Source: Leuctra nigra
Taxonomy: Eukaryota; Arthropoda; Insecta; Plecoptera; Leuctridae
NCBI GenBank assembly: GCA_934045905.1
Contig: OW203762.1
Coordinates: 44,107,411-44,171,410, forward strand
Direction: 5' to 3'
DNA length: 64,000 nt
The translations under genes and the position numbers were made by a program. This document shows positions 11,379 to 26,300 of the stretch, piece by piece. The notes beneath the pieces are model-generated. The model was not told the origin of the DNA, made no database searches, and saw nothing but the letters and a program-made list of their open reading frames with translations. The first letter of the stretch is position 1, and the number at the start of each line of letters is the position of its first letter.

Positions 11379-14300
11379 CTGCAACAAAACTTAGGTAAAG
11401 AGAAGAAGAGACGAACATAACGACTAGACAGACAATTAAATATTTACGATTAGATGTAAAAGAAAGTTACACGATTTCAAGTAACTTTATGTATGAGCCG
11501 TGAGGGTAACGCTTCTTTAACAGTAATAATGTTTTATTTTCTTTGAGTTGTAAGGTTGTAATGAAGTATTTATTGACATTCTGAAGACTGGTTACTGGCC
11601 CGAGTGGATCACAAGAAGTACACCTGAACAATTCTACAAACTAAATGGTTTCTTAACTACTTTGTAGCACTACTGTACCAGGGAGAGTTATCTAGGTTGT
11701 AAACAACAAGTGGTTCCTTATGAATTTATAGAAGGCCGTGATTGTTTCTATGGCGATCAAAATTATAACATAAATAATGACATTTAAATCATATTTTATT
11801 CAGGATTCAATTATATTAAAGTAAATAAGTAGTACAGAATATTATTACAGTTATATTTAAATTCTTAAAACATTAATTTATATTATAAAATGTCTTTAAA
11901 AATATTAAGTTATCTTTTCGAAACATATCACCTTTGGGGTCGAGGTTTAAAATAAAAAGGGTTCAAAACTGTAAAGCCACAACAATGGAAAAATATGGTA
12001 TGGTGTTCAGAATGAGATTGGATGGTGGTGAATTTGAATTGGAAAAAGAGGCAGTTGAAATGTAAGATTAGAAGAAGAATGTTGTGTGTATCGTTTAAAA
12101 AAAAATCATTACTAGAAGAAATGTCATAAATAACTGTTATTAAAAGAAGAATATTAATCAAGAAAAGAAGGCGGCAAAGGGGAAAGAAAAGTGCACGAAG
12201 AGAAAATTCATGACAAAAACTATATTGATGATGAACTATCTAATGAGATGATGGACCATGATGGACTATAGCTATCTACACCTCAGTGATGAGTACTCAT
12301 AATCTTAGTTATTAATTAATAAATATAAGTTTAAATCTGGCCAGAAGTAGCTTCACCCTTTTTAATTGTACTACATAAAATTAATAAAAATTACTAGAAA
12401 AGGAAATACATAATGCTACGAATTTATCACCCAACAGTGGGGTATTATTTGAAGATGGTTTAGGATTAATTAAGTAACTAGTGTAGAGTCACAAATTGGC
12501 ACCCAACGTGAGAGGCTTTTTAAGAACTGATCTTAAAATCAACACAAGACCTGAGATTAAGTAGTTTAGTAATTGGAATTGGTGTTTAGTTTATTAGAAG
12601 TCATGGATGGTATTACAGGCAATGAGGTTGAGACAGAGATGGGAGATTTAAGGAGTGAGGTTGAAAAGTCATTTGAAGAAAATATAGGAGAGTCAATCAA
12701 GAATCTTACCGATGAGATGCGGAAAATGAAAAATGAAGTGTTTGAGTTGATTCACAATGATAGAGAGACAATAGAAAAATTGTGTAAGAGATTAATAGAT
12801 AAGGATGAGGAAAACAATGAAAAAGAGGAACAAATTCGGAAAGAAGATAAGGAAAGATATGAACAATGTGAACAAATTCGGAAAGAAGATAAGGAAACGA
12901 TTGATAATTGCTTTAAAAGGTTTGATGTATTGTTAAATCAAAACAACAAAATGCTAGAACGAGTCAAGATAGTAGAAGAACGTGTGGATTGCATTGAAGA
13001 AAAAGTAGAAGATGTTAATCACAAGTTCGAAGAAGTGGAAAGTAAAAGGATTGATTTTGAGGAAGAAATAGAGAGAAAGATTAAGAAATTAGATGATGGA
13101 ATAACGTGGCAATTGTCAAAACATGAGAATCTTAGGGAAGATCAATGGAAAGCTGAAGTTCAAGAGGTAAAGGAAAATGTTGAAGAAATTAAGGGAAACT
13201 GTACACAAATGATCAATGTAATAAATATTAAAAATGAGGAAATCGAGAAGAAGCTGACTAGTGCTATGGGACAGTCTAAAATAACGTGTAGTGGATCGGT
13301 TTGTGGAATCAACATTGTTGGACAAATCAGTGAAGAATTACGAATGAATGGTATTATATTCAATGGTAAAAATGATCAGTTACATGTATTAGAGTACATT
13401 CGTTTAATAGAAATGAGATTTCGGAATATCAATGGAATTACTGAACATCAAAAGTTAATGATAGCAGCATCAGTAATAAGGGACACTGCAAGGAGCTGGT
13501 ATCGAGAACAAACTTATGAATCATATGATGAATACAAAACAGGAATAATTGAAAAATACTGGGGAAGCTCGCAGCAAAGTTATGTTCTTGAGGAAGTGTA
13601 CAATGGAAGATATCTGGGAAGGACTACAATGTCATTGTATTTTAAACGACTTGTGAGGCTGGTTGGATACTTGCCAAATAAAATGAAAGACGAAGAATTG
13701 GCAAAACAAATATTGCGACATTTCCCAATTAATACACGAGAGGTACTTCACATGTATCGGAAGAGTACGAAAGAGATGTTAGAACAGCTAATCGAATGTG
13801 AGCATGAAAATCTACATTGCGTACAGATGAATGATAATTTCCAACAAAATGGAATATTCCGAAGGGGACAACAAAATGAGAATAACAACAACAATATTCA
13901 TACAGATCAAATGCGACATAATCAAGGACGTGGAGATCAAAATGGTTGGGGAAGAGGAAATAGTCAACAAGGGCAAAGTAACCAGAATAATTACCAACAA
14001 GGGACATTATGGAATGAAATACAGGGAAATGGTATTAGATATCAAGGTCAAGGTGATCAACGTGGTAGAGGAAGAGGTGCAAGTCAAGGAGGACGTGGAG
14101 ATCAAAATGGTTGGGGAAGAGGAAATAATCAACAAGATCAAAGTAACCAGAATAATTACCAACAAGGGACATCATGGAATGATGTACAGAATCAAGGTCA
14201 AGGTGATCAACGTGGTAGAGGAAAAGGTGCAAGTCAAGGAGGACGTGGAGATCAGCATGGTTGTGGAAGAGGAAATAATCAACAAGATCAAAGTAACCAG

Positions 14301-17300
14301 AATAATTACCAACAAAGTACATCGTGGAATGATGTACAGGGAAATGGAATGAGTCGCGCAGAATAAGCACTGACTACGTGACTACAAATCTAGTGCAAAA
14401 CATTAATAGTGTCCAGTTAGTTAATGGTAAAGAACTTTTAGAAGAAGATGACTTAAACGAAGAAATGAATACCAATTTAATCAAATGCCCAGAAATTTTA
14501 GTTAAACTTAAGGAAAGATTTATGATTGCATTAATTGATACAGGAAGTGAAGTGACTTGCATGAATGAAGTTGTATTTGAAAGTTTACTGGAGAAAAATA
14601 AAGACATTGAGATCTTTCCTGTTATTGGAATTACCATAGTTGGTGCAACACAAGCTCGAGGAAAGAAGATAACTCGACAAGCATTTCTTTCCATAAATAT
14701 AGATGATATCCAAATAGAAATAATCTGTTTAGTTGTGCCTGATTTGAGAAGGGATTTGATACTGGGAGTGGACATATTGGCACAATTATCTATGAATATA
14801 TGCTTTGACACGAAAACAGTTTATATTCAGGGCAAAGAGATTAACAGAAAAATGGTACAATTCGAAAAAACAAAAATTTCAGAATTAATGGCCATAGAGT
14901 TGAATTATGAGCATGAGAATAATTCAAGAAGATTGGATGGAGAATGTAATACATACAACAATGAGATTCTTGAAAGCATTAAGAATTTAACATTGTTAAA
15001 TGATGTACAGAAGGAAGAGTTGAAAGACTTATTAGTTAAATATAAAGAGATATTCACAAATAAACCAGGATTAATAAAAGATTATGAATATACTATTAAA
15101 GTCAGGAATAATGGATTTTATTACAACAAAAGCTATCCAGTTGCTTTTGCACATAGAGAGGCTGTTGAAAAGCAGTTAAAAAATATGATCGAGTGGGGAA
15201 TAATTGAACAAATGACATCACCTTACATAAATCCTTTGGTAGTTAACATAAAAAAGGATCAGTCAGTTCGATTATGTTTAGATGCAAGAAGGTTAAATGA
15301 GATCCTTATTCCAGAACATGAGACACCGTTAGATCCTGACGAATTGCTGCAGCAACATTTTGAGAGCAGATGGTTATCCACTATTGATTTAAATTCCTCG
15401 TTTTGGCAAATTCCTTTGGAGGAGCATAGCAGGAAGTATACTGCATTTAAATACGGCGGTAGAGTGTATTGCTTTAAGGTATTGCCATTTGGACTTTCCG
15501 TAAGCGGCGCAGCTTTTTCAAGAGGATTAGAACATGTATTAGGAGAAGACTTAAGAGATTCAACTGTTATATATGTGGATGATATTCTAGTGACAAGCAC
15601 AACTTTTGAAGAACATATAGAAAAACTGAACATGATATTCAAACGATTCAAGAACTATGGTGTAACAATAAACTTGAAAAAATCAAAATGGTGCAGAGAC
15701 CAAGTTTCGTTTCTTGGTCATACTTTAGATCGTACAGGAATTCGACCCGACTCGAAAAAATTGGATGTTATTAAAAATTGGCCTACGCCGAAAAATCAAA
15801 AGCAATTGAGGGGATTGATTGGTATTTGCAGTTATTTTCGGAAATTTACAAATCAGTTTGCAAATAAAATGGAACCATTAAGGGAATTGTTGAAGAAGAA
15901 AGCAACATGGAGATGGAATGAAAAGCATCAGAAGGCATTTGAAGAACTCAAAGAATTGTTTGTAAACAATGTGCAGTTGTTGTATCCGGATATGAACAAA
16001 GAATTTTACATTCAATGTGATGCAAGTCACTATGGTATTGCTGGTATTTAGTATCAAAAGGATGATGATGGTGAAATGCAGATCATTAATATGGCTTCAA
16101 GACTGTTACAAACTTCGGAGATCAATTATAATGTATCTGAAAAGGAATGTTTGGCAATTGTGTTTGCTGTTGAGAAGTTTAGATTGTTCGTTCAAGGTGT
16201 GAGAAAATTCATAATTGTTACTGATCACCAAGCACTTACATTCTTGATGAAATGTAGATTATTATCTGGAAGATTAACTCGTTGGGTACTCTGGTTACAA
16301 CAGTTTAACTTTGAAATTCGACATTGTTCGGGAAAATCTAACGTAATTGCAGATACATTAAGTAGATTACCAGGAACGGCAGAGGGAAAAATATACCAAG
16401 AAACTTGTGAAGATAAGGAAATTGGAATATATGAAATTATATTATCATGCAGTTTAAGCATGAAGAAGAGGTTTGAAAAGATACAAACTGAACAAGAACA
16501 GGACCCACAGTTTAGAGAGATTATACAGAAATTGAATGAGCCGAATGATAACAGTCAAAATCAACAATTCAAGATTTCCGGGACGAAATTATTTCACAAA
16601 GCGAAAAATGATGATGGATGGAGATTATGCATACCTACGACGATCATGAAGGACTTGATAATTGAAGTGCATGAAGAATTCGGACACTTCGGAGAACGTA
16701 AATGCCACATGGCAATGAGAAAGCTTTACTATTTCAAGAACATGGCAAGAATTATTCGAGTAATTCTAGCAAGTTGTGACATTTGTCAGCGGGTTAAGCA
16801 TCCTAATAGAACATCAAGAGGTACTTATACTCCTATCATTCCCAGCAAACCAGGCCAGATTGTTGCCACAGATTTGTACGGACCTCTTCCAAGAGGAAAG
16901 TTTGGAATCAGATATATTCTGGTGTTTATTGATCTATTCTCCAAGTTAGTAAAATTGTATACATTGAAGCAGGCTACGGCAGTGGCAGTAGTTGGGAAAT
17001 TGGAATTATATTTCAAGCAAGTTCAAATTCCGGAACGAATTTTATCTGATCATGGAACCCAATATACGTCTGGTTTATGGTACAACACTTTGCAAGCAAA
17101 TCAAGTAATCGCAATTCATTCGACTATTCGACACCCACAATCAAACCCTAGTGAAAGAGTCATGCGTAGTTTAGGTCGCATGTTTCGAACATATTGTTCC
17201 AACAAACATAACTCATGGGTACAATGGGTTCCTAAAATTGAACATTGGTTAAACGTAAGTTTTCATGAAAGTACAGGGTTTATGCCTATGGAACTACATT

Positions 17301-20300
17301 ACAATCAAAAATACATATCCAACAGTGCTAAAAATATCGATTTTCCTGAAAATAACGGTAGTGAAATTGATATCGACATGAAGATTGTAATGGCTGGGGA
17401 TAGATTGAAGAATAAAGGTGCTCAAAGAAAGAAGTATCATGAAGAAAAGTATACGAAGAAAACGACTTTCAAAACAAATGATTTGGTATTATTACGAGCA
17501 ATACATGTTTCCAATTTTATGTCAAAGGAAACTAAGAAGTTTTTCCATATATTTGAAGGGCCTTATATTGTTTCTAAAGTGAAAGGAAACAATACGTATG
17601 AATTGAAGACCAAGGAAGGAATTTTGAAAGGAGTGTATAATACGATACTCTTGAAACCATACATGTCTTTGAAGGAACTGTAAAGCAACAATTGAAAGCA
17701 AAATACAAAAATTGACATTCACGATAGTGGGGTGGTATGTAATAAAGAAAGTATATTTCTATATTCCATAGTGGGGTATTGTAGCACTACTGTACCAGGG
17801 AGAGTTATCTAGGTTGTAAACAACAAGTGGTTCCTTATGAATTTATAGAAGGCCGTGATTGTTTCTATGGCGATCAAAATTATAACATAAATAATGACAT
17901 TTAAATCATATTTTATTCAGGATTCAATTATATTAAAGTAAATAAGTAGTACAGAATATTATTACAGTTATATTTAAATTCTTAAAACATTAATTTATAT
18001 TATAAAATGTCTTTAAAAATATTAAGTTATCTTTTCGAAACATATCACCTTTGGGGTCGAGGTTTAAAATAAAAAGGGTTCAAAACTGTAAAGCCACAAC
18101 AATGGAAAAATATGGTATGGTGTTCAGAATGAGATTGGATGGTGGTGAATTTGAATTGGAAAAAGAGGCAGTTGAAATGTAAGATTAGAAGAAGAATGTT
18201 GTGTGTATCGTTTAAAAAAAAATCATTACTAGAAGAAATGTCATAAATAACTGTTATTAAAAGAAGAATATTAATCAAGAAAAGAAGGCGGCAAAGGGGA
18301 AAGAAAAGTGCACGAAGAGAAAATTCATGACAAAAACTATATTGATGATGAACTATCTAATGAGATGATGGACCATGATGGACTATAGCTATCTACACCT
18401 CAGTGATGAGTACTCATAATCTTAGTTATTAATTAATAAATATAAGTTTAAATCTGGCCAGAAGTAGCTTCACCCTTTTTAATTGTACTACATAAAATTA
18501 ATAAAAATTACTAGAAAAGGAAATACATAATGCTACGAATTTATCACCCAACAGTGGGGTATTATTTGAAGATGGTTTAGGATTAATTAAGTAACTAGTG
18601 TAGAGTCACAACTTATGTTATTTTATTTAAAAGTAGAGCACCTAAAAAAATCTTAATGTGATACTAGTGCTCGGCAGTTTTAGAAAATTGAGAGAGAAAA
18701 ATTGTTTCATAAGTGAGTGTAACTTATACAGGATGTTTACATGATCAGTCTGATTGGATATTAGTAGCACTTTTTAATTTTTGATTATTGCATCGTTAAT
18801 TAGGCGCCGGTTATTCAACAAAACCTCACAAAACTCATAAATTTGCGATACGATTGGAGACCAAACCCGTTAACCAATTGATCTCAAATTTTAATCATGA
18901 TTAGATAAAAGACAAACTTAGGGTTATCACTTGGCACATTTTTGAAATTTAATTTTATACGGCACCCAGGGAGACAAGAAAATAACAAATTTTTTACCAA
19001 AAATCCACTAATTATTACTAATTAACGAAACAAAAAATTAAAAATGTACCAAAGGATAACCCTAAGTTTGTCTTTTATCTAATCATGATTAAAATTTCAA
19101 ATAATTTGGTCTACCTATTTCGTCTCCAATCGTATCGCAAAAAGTGTCTACAAAAAGCAGCAAAATCGCTCGCGCTTGCAGCACCTTAAATATATTATAA
19201 TAAAGTGTTTTTGTTATAATATTATATGTAATAATTATCATAAAAAGATTTTTGAGCGGGTGATTATGGCGGGTGATTATGATTTATCATGTCCAGGACC
19301 CTTACCTAATATCGCCAATTTTTCAGTAGCACCGTGATACAGTAGCACGATCGGCTAGTTGTCATGGCGACAATGTTAGCTCTTATGGCTAAAACCTTTA
19401 AAACAAAAGTTGTGCTACAGTAACACGGTGCTACTGAAATTCGGCGATATTAGGTAAGGGTCCAGTGTTCTTATTTTTGTCAGACATTGAGCTCGGGCCA
19501 TTTGTTTCCATGTGAACCCTTACAGATTCATCACTGTACATTACTTTTACGTGGCGTTTTTAGCCTCCATCAAGAAACCCTTTTCCTAACATTGAAACGA
19601 CGTGATTGAACGAAGAAGTAAAGATTAAAGCCATGGTTTATTTTCCCCGGCAGTCGCAGCTCTCGAAGGTGAGCTATCACCGAGCTAGGTACTCACACGT
19701 TATTGCCGTCATCTCCTGAGACATCTCAACCACATGTTGGTAAGAGAGGAAGATAGTGTCGGCGAGATTCATACGACGAAACCGTCGACTCCCCGCGTCA
19801 TTGCCGCGTCGATGTTTCGTCAAGAACTCGATCTCGTAGGTTTTTATACACGGCGTGACGACTTGGTCGTCCCTCCACACTAGAAGCACCTCGTGAAGCG
19901 TCACATTCAGAGCTCTCAGATGTGTAACCTGCATGAGGAGAGAACACGGAATAATCCGATGAAATCAGCCATTTGCATATTTAATCAATATTACTCTCGT
20001 ATATAAAGTTTTGATTAGATTTCTTGGCTTAGCAGCGTTTTAAACGTGATTAAAAGACTAGCGAGGTGCCGAGTAGGGCAGCATTTATTCTACTTTTAAA
20101 ACAATGTGGAATTGAATTAACCTAATTTAAAATGTATTCCATAGCTTGATGGGTGTATTATGTTAATAAGGCAGCAAGCTTTAATAATATTAATATATGC
20201 ATGCTTCGGTCTGCCAATTATGATATGAAATTTAAGTTTTTAAAGTTAAAGTTTGTTTCTTGGTGTATGTACTAAAGTAGTAACTAAAATGCAGTCAGAT

Positions 20301-23300
20301 TGAGTTTGGAAAGAATCTTTTTATGTCGAAATGTGTATAATCTCAACGTTCTGTATGATAATTAAAGTTCGTGTTTAATGTATACTGTAGACGATTTGGC
20401 TTAGAGCTTTCCTATGTTACGGAAACTTTCGCAAAACTTAGCTACATACACGGAACTGAATTTAGCAATGGAAATCGCCTTTTAAAACTGGATACTTCGA
20501 TATTAAACCTTCTAATGAAAGCAGACGTTTTAACTGAATGTGTTACTTGGTAAGTAGGCTAATTGTTGAGTTAAGTACCCATCCAAATATAATCGTATTT
20601 TAGTGACCTTACCGGTCCCGGGAGGGCGGGTGGTCGGACGCAGACGTGTACTAAAGCCACACTGGGCAGTGCCAGTTCCACCACTACACGCAGCACACCC
20701 GCCGTGTCATGAATATTCACCACGCGATCCGGACCCTATGGACCAACATTAACAAATTAAGACTTCTGAAGCTTAATTGCATTATCGGTGGCTCTAATCT
20801 CTGGAAACTACTTGGAAGCGACATCTTCGTCGAGTTTCATAAGCTTGACAAGAAGTGACGTCTTGGATAACGTGTCGTAGGGGAGAATCTAGCACAAGCG
20901 CGGATCCTGGAGATTGCTGGATGTTATACCTTCATAAACTTAGAATAGGTTGTGTATAATCTATAAAATCCTCTGATTTAGCTGTTCGTTCATTTAATGC
21001 TCCGGCATTTACATGGCAAACATGTATACAAATCCTAGAAGATGATCTTGTGCTTTATGATGTTCGTAACTTGTGCCAACTTCTTTATACGAACATGCTT
21101 GACGATTTAACCACGATCATTATTTCACATGTAATCGACAGCCTGTGCCTGTACGTGTGCTTCGGCTCTCAATAATGCGTGTCTGCGCCTCTTCCATCAG
21201 TCGCATGACACGCATGATGGATCTCGCGCATTAGTGACGTCACATCGCCTTCCCGGCAACCCCATCGTTCTTGCGCGACGTCCAACTTGAGTCGCTCTTC
21301 CTGAGACGCTTTGCTTTCCGTCTCACGGACTCATTACAATGTAATTAGACAGACGGGTCTAATGAAACGGTCATAAGTCCTTCTCAAGGGTAACGTATTC
21401 AGAGGTTAAGTATTTAAGTTGGGGGTTGTAATTTGAAATTTCACACGCTTTTTCATGAACACATTAAGTCGTCTAGACAAATTACTTTGCCAAACTACTT
21501 ATCTTCTCCAAATCCTTGTGACTTCTTAACCTTTTGGAGTAGGTATTAATTTTTGCTTGCTGTCAGATGAGTAAAATGTGATATACCATGAGGCCACGTC
21601 ATTGTGCATGAGACTTCCATAAAAATGAAGCAGATATTATGAAATTAAATCTTGAATTTGAATGAAATCAAATCCTCGGCATTGCAAGCCATCAACTGCA
21701 AGCTATTCCACGTTATATTATTCCTATTTCAGCTGCCTGCGAGAGAACTATAAACTCTGCTCATCAAAATGGAGCTTTCCATGAAAATATAACAAAATTA
21801 AAAAAAAATACAGATTTTCGGGAGAATTTTTAGTGCTAGGTAAGTTTTAAAGACAATTTGAAGAGCTTATGCTTAGTATTCATCATGCAGTACTATGAAA
21901 TGTTTTAAGTGGTAGCATGTGCGGTTGATCAAACTATTATTTGAAAATGAACACATATGAACACAATAAATGAAATAAAAATGAACACAATAGAAAACTA
22001 ACTATTTAGTAGATCTACTGTAGCTAGTTTTCTATTTTCGACGATCGTTTTTACATTAATACTATTTGTAAGATAGTTGTTAGGCACACTATACAATTCA
22101 AATTGGAAAATTTCGTTTTTCAACCAATTGGATTCCAGAGTTTCATTCAAAATGCGATTACATTGGCTTGAAGTTAAAACTGTCTAACTTGAAAACAATT
22201 ATCAAAAATTTTAAGCAAAAAATTATTGAACCTTTCCTAAGGCCCGGAATAACCAAAGTTAAATTGTGCTGGATTAACTAACTTTTGGATTAAATTCAAT
22301 TGTTTCACTCATTTTGAGGTATCTGATAGGCTGTGCCGCCAATTAGGTCCAATATTTATAGTTAATCCGGCTCAGATTAACTTTGGTTATATCGGCCCTA
22401 ACATGAATTTTCATTTTTCAACAGAAATTATTTAAATATAGGTCTAATTTTTGTTTGGGAATAGATGAATAAAATAATTAAAAGCATACTTATGTGGCCA
22501 CAAATATCGAGATATCATGGGAATTGAGAATATTCACTGGCTTATCAATAGTGTCAATAGCAACTAGCGCATCTCTTGAGCTCTCTACGTACTCGTGTAT
22601 TAGCTACTCTCTCACAAGCGTCGCACCAAGTACAGCTGCTAATGTATTCCTTTTACTCACCTCTGCGTCTCGGATCCGGCGTCTGGCGGCGCGGTCGGGA
22701 AAAACCTCGGCTCCTGTGCGCCACCAAGCGGCGCTAGGGTTGGTAGCGGCATTATTCAACCGATACACAGTGAACTTGCAACACGCGTCTGGAAGATTGC
22801 ATTAACGCAGGCTTCAAAGAGAATTTCATCCGATTTGTAGAATAAACCGACTGCTAGGAGAGTTTAGCTTGGATGATATTAGCTTGGTGCTTGGCTTCTG
22901 AAATCTTACATTAGCCATGATTCTCTAATATCCATAAGCCTAACAAGCATAGCTTGAATAAGACTAAGAGCATAGAGGTAAGAAGGGTTAGGTTACAAGA
23001 GATAATCAAGATCAAATCAAAATTTGCTATGCTATTTAGCAAAGTGTAGATAGAGTTTTGGTGTATAAATGTTAGTTGGAAATTATTTTTGGGTGATTTT
23101 TTTACAGCAAGATATTGGGGAAATATTTTTACTCTGGGTGACATTTAAATGTTCGCAGGCAAATCCCCATGTTGGTTTATGGGAAACCGGTATGCGAACT
23201 AATCGAAGTGGCTGTAACATGCGTCAATACATATGATTCTTATATAATGAGCACAACACAGACCGTTCTATTATACAACTTTCAGTCAGTGCATAGTTTA

Positions 23301-26300
23301 TTTTAGGGCGTCGACTGCTTTGGTTTCTCTGAATTTTATTGTTTGTCATATTTTCTTCACTTGTCTTCCACTCTCGAGTTTTCTTTCGCTCTGAACATTT
23401 CCATTTTCTACTGATCGGCACAATTTTGGAGAAGCGACAGTCTCGTTATATTATATATAATTTAATGACGCTATTTATTTCCCACAAGCAACTTGTAGTA
23501 CCCTTCGAAATTAATTTACGTCGCTTGTCATTTTTACCACAAACTACATAGGAACTAACATATTCCTAAAAGCAATAGCTGTCAATTCTACTTTACCATC
23601 CCCTATTCTGCTATATTGTATACTCACATTGACTGCGACGTGAGGACTTTTTTTACGGAGAGGCAATTTATTTCATTTATGGTGATAGAGTTGTTGATAG
23701 TGATTTGATTGACTTGGAGCTTTGCATCTCGCCACTGACTGCTGTACCAAGATGGATCACTCTTTTGATGGATCACCGCTCAACAATTTGGTTTATTAAC
23801 TTAGTAATCATACACTCACTTTGCGGACACAATAGAGGTTTCTTTCAATAATCCTTGTTTCATAAAATGACACACTTGCGTCATCCAGGTTTTTGAAAAT
23901 TTGTTACATCTACATTTTCCCGAGCTAAACTTTAAAAATCATTGATCTGTTCTTAGAACTGTATGATGAAGATATTTCTGAGTTATTCAGTTTAGTTTTA
24001 GTTGAAGGGACTTCCACCGGAGGCGTGGTGCAAGTCCTTGGCACTCAGTTGGTGGAGGTGCCGAGAATCAAGGAAAGTCATCTTATACAATTCATCTCTG
24101 ATATCTATTCTTAATTTTATCAAGCGTGCCAGTAATAATAATAACTAATTTTACAGACTTTTTACAGTCCAGGCAATCGTGCATTGTCAGAATTTGGCAG
24201 TCTGACAAACAATAGATGCTAATCACCGTCGTGGGCAGACATGACATATGATGTATTGGTAATCATATGATATCATAGAAATATCATATTTATTATCGGT
24301 GATATCCATATTCCCATACGTATACTAAAAATAAGACAGTTGAGTAGGTATCTTATTTTCCTAAGTAAATTGCTTTGATATTGTTAGCACTTAGCAAATA
24401 ACCTTTCCCAACTTGTAGTTACTTTTAATTAATTGTTTTCAAAGCTGGAAAGTTTACGAACTCAGCAGTTAATGATTACAGTTGCTGTAGTTCATCATTT
24501 AGAATTTCAATTACTAAGCTGTTGTATTTAAGGATGTAATGCAGAATGCTGTCCACTCACCGCCCATGGGCAGGTTGCGTATCTCCACTTGCGCCTGGAT
24601 CTTGATTTCATCGTCTGACTCTGTGTCATTAGAGAATGTCAGGAGCACAGCAGCATCCCAATCTCCTTCTAATGCATCTCCATTGTAAGCAGACAGCACT
24701 GACAATCTGAAACAATGCTAAGAATCTATCAATGCTGTCTTTCAAACACAGGAGGTCTTGATGTTGCATTAACCTAGTAGGTAGTCACAAAGGTGATGAA
24801 AATATTGCAAAAAGGAAACTCGTCTTCTGAATACTTCATGTAAAAGTTTGCTTCTTCGTTTTCATAGAGTTCAAGTAGGTCATATAAGAGTGACATTCTG
24901 AAATCCACTGCAGTATGATTGCAGCTTCTACACCTTGATGTCTTCTTGACAAAATACATGCGCGCGCAGCGAGTTCCATCTCATTCTAGTTTTATGATAG
25001 AATTCATACTTATCAGTGGAATTTTGGCATCGAATACCTATTCGTCTTCCATATTTCGACCTACTTCTGGTTCCTTGGCATCAACTTGCAGCACAGTTGC
25101 ATAACGCCTAGCGGATCTGTGTATTCACATCTCACCTTTCATCTGCATTGTGTACCGAAACATCAATTTCCTTGGTCCCGAGATACGACAGCAGAGCCAT
25201 GGTGCTGTACACAGGCTTGCGGAAAAATTGTACGTGAGGGGGATTCGTGTTGTTCATTTGAAATCTGTCGAAAAGAAGAGCACATTGAAAAGAAAATCCA
25301 AGAGCAATATACTAATGCTTTTGATGTCTAGAGGGAGGATTGAAGACTTCGTATACATAAGGCAGAGATATTTGATCGCATCGAATCGATCTTATGATGA
25401 AGTTTAGTTATCAACTTGTAATGTTTTCTAGGAGAATGACATCAGTTGTGACTTTTTCGAAAGCCGCGAGCTCAACGAGCAATTATACTGAACGTGGTTT
25501 TACATTACAAGTATAAATCACTCTCTTATTAATTGAAAACAGCCAGGGATGGTATAATATTCCAGTGCTGCCTACAGCTCTACGACCGCCATTGTGAGGT
25601 TTTCAACCATGGTATGTATGTGTGTGTGCATATAAACCACTTTCCCTCTAGAACTTCCCCTTCTATGGCACTATGCCATAGTGGCGATAATTCACAATTT
25701 CATTCTCCCCATTTACATCCATTATAATATTCCAATTTGGTGAAATTGGAGTTCCTAATTCTACGAACTCTGACTAAGGGACCGCATCGGAAAAAGTCTG
25801 AAAAATACGAATTTACTTCACTCTTTAGTTCCCTTCAAAATGAATGGCTGGATTCAGACAAATATAGCTCATAAGTAAGTTTGGCAGGAAAGCTCTACAC
25901 AAATGGTCTAAGAGACCAATGTAAATATAAACCCCAAATACCAGCTCAACATATTGAAGCTCAAATTACAATTTAAAATACGTACCTATATTAAACAATA
26001 AACGTTATCGAAATGAACCAAATACACTTTATGCTTGCAATTTTAAATTCTCGTTGTCCGAGGGGCAATCATTTTATAATAACAGCTTTTCTTATTATCA
26101 ATAAAAGATTATCTCTACCAAGGACAAAACAGTATGCAGCTGGGAATATTACAATTACCAATAGCAAAAAATCAATTGAACGTAATCGTGGCACAATAGA
26201 AGCACACACAGTTATGTTGGTTCATAACTCCCCAGTCATGTTTCGCTGTGAAGCAGCAACTAATTAGTAATTAGTACCTCGCTAGCAGAGTCCTCTGGGT

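Larger units (their letters stand above)
11663..18610 (+). mobile_element. Complete Ty3/gypsy LTR retrotransposon, very young, in Idua intron 11
   Basis: A 6948-bp element with two 831-bp LTRs, a primer-binding site, gag, pol and a polypurine tract. It is flanked by the perfect 4-bp target duplication ACTT (11659-11662 and 18611-18614). The LTRs begin TG and end CA. No difference or indel between LTRs was seen by eye: the offset stays 6117 throughout and the same 77-codon antisense frame occurs in both. Domain order in pol is protease, reverse transcriptase, RNase H, integrase, which defines Ty3/gypsy. There is no env: only 96 bp separate the pol stop from the right LTR. The element is antisense to Idua. 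Confidence 0.97.

Noticed and set aside
11928..12161. 77-codon minus-strand frame, repeated at 18045-18278
   Set aside because: Lies in the LTRs, so duplication is explained by the element; no known protein features.
12573..12602. Gag start at 12573
   Set aside because: The codon is TTG; the first ATG in frame is at 12603.
13831..14352. 173-codon frame overlapping the end of gag
   Set aside because: Shadow of the in-frame tandem repeat of gag in another frame; repetitive composition only.
14378..14380. Pol start codon at 14378
   Set aside because: The codon is GTG, not ATG, and the frame is open from 14333; expression by frameshift is more plausible.
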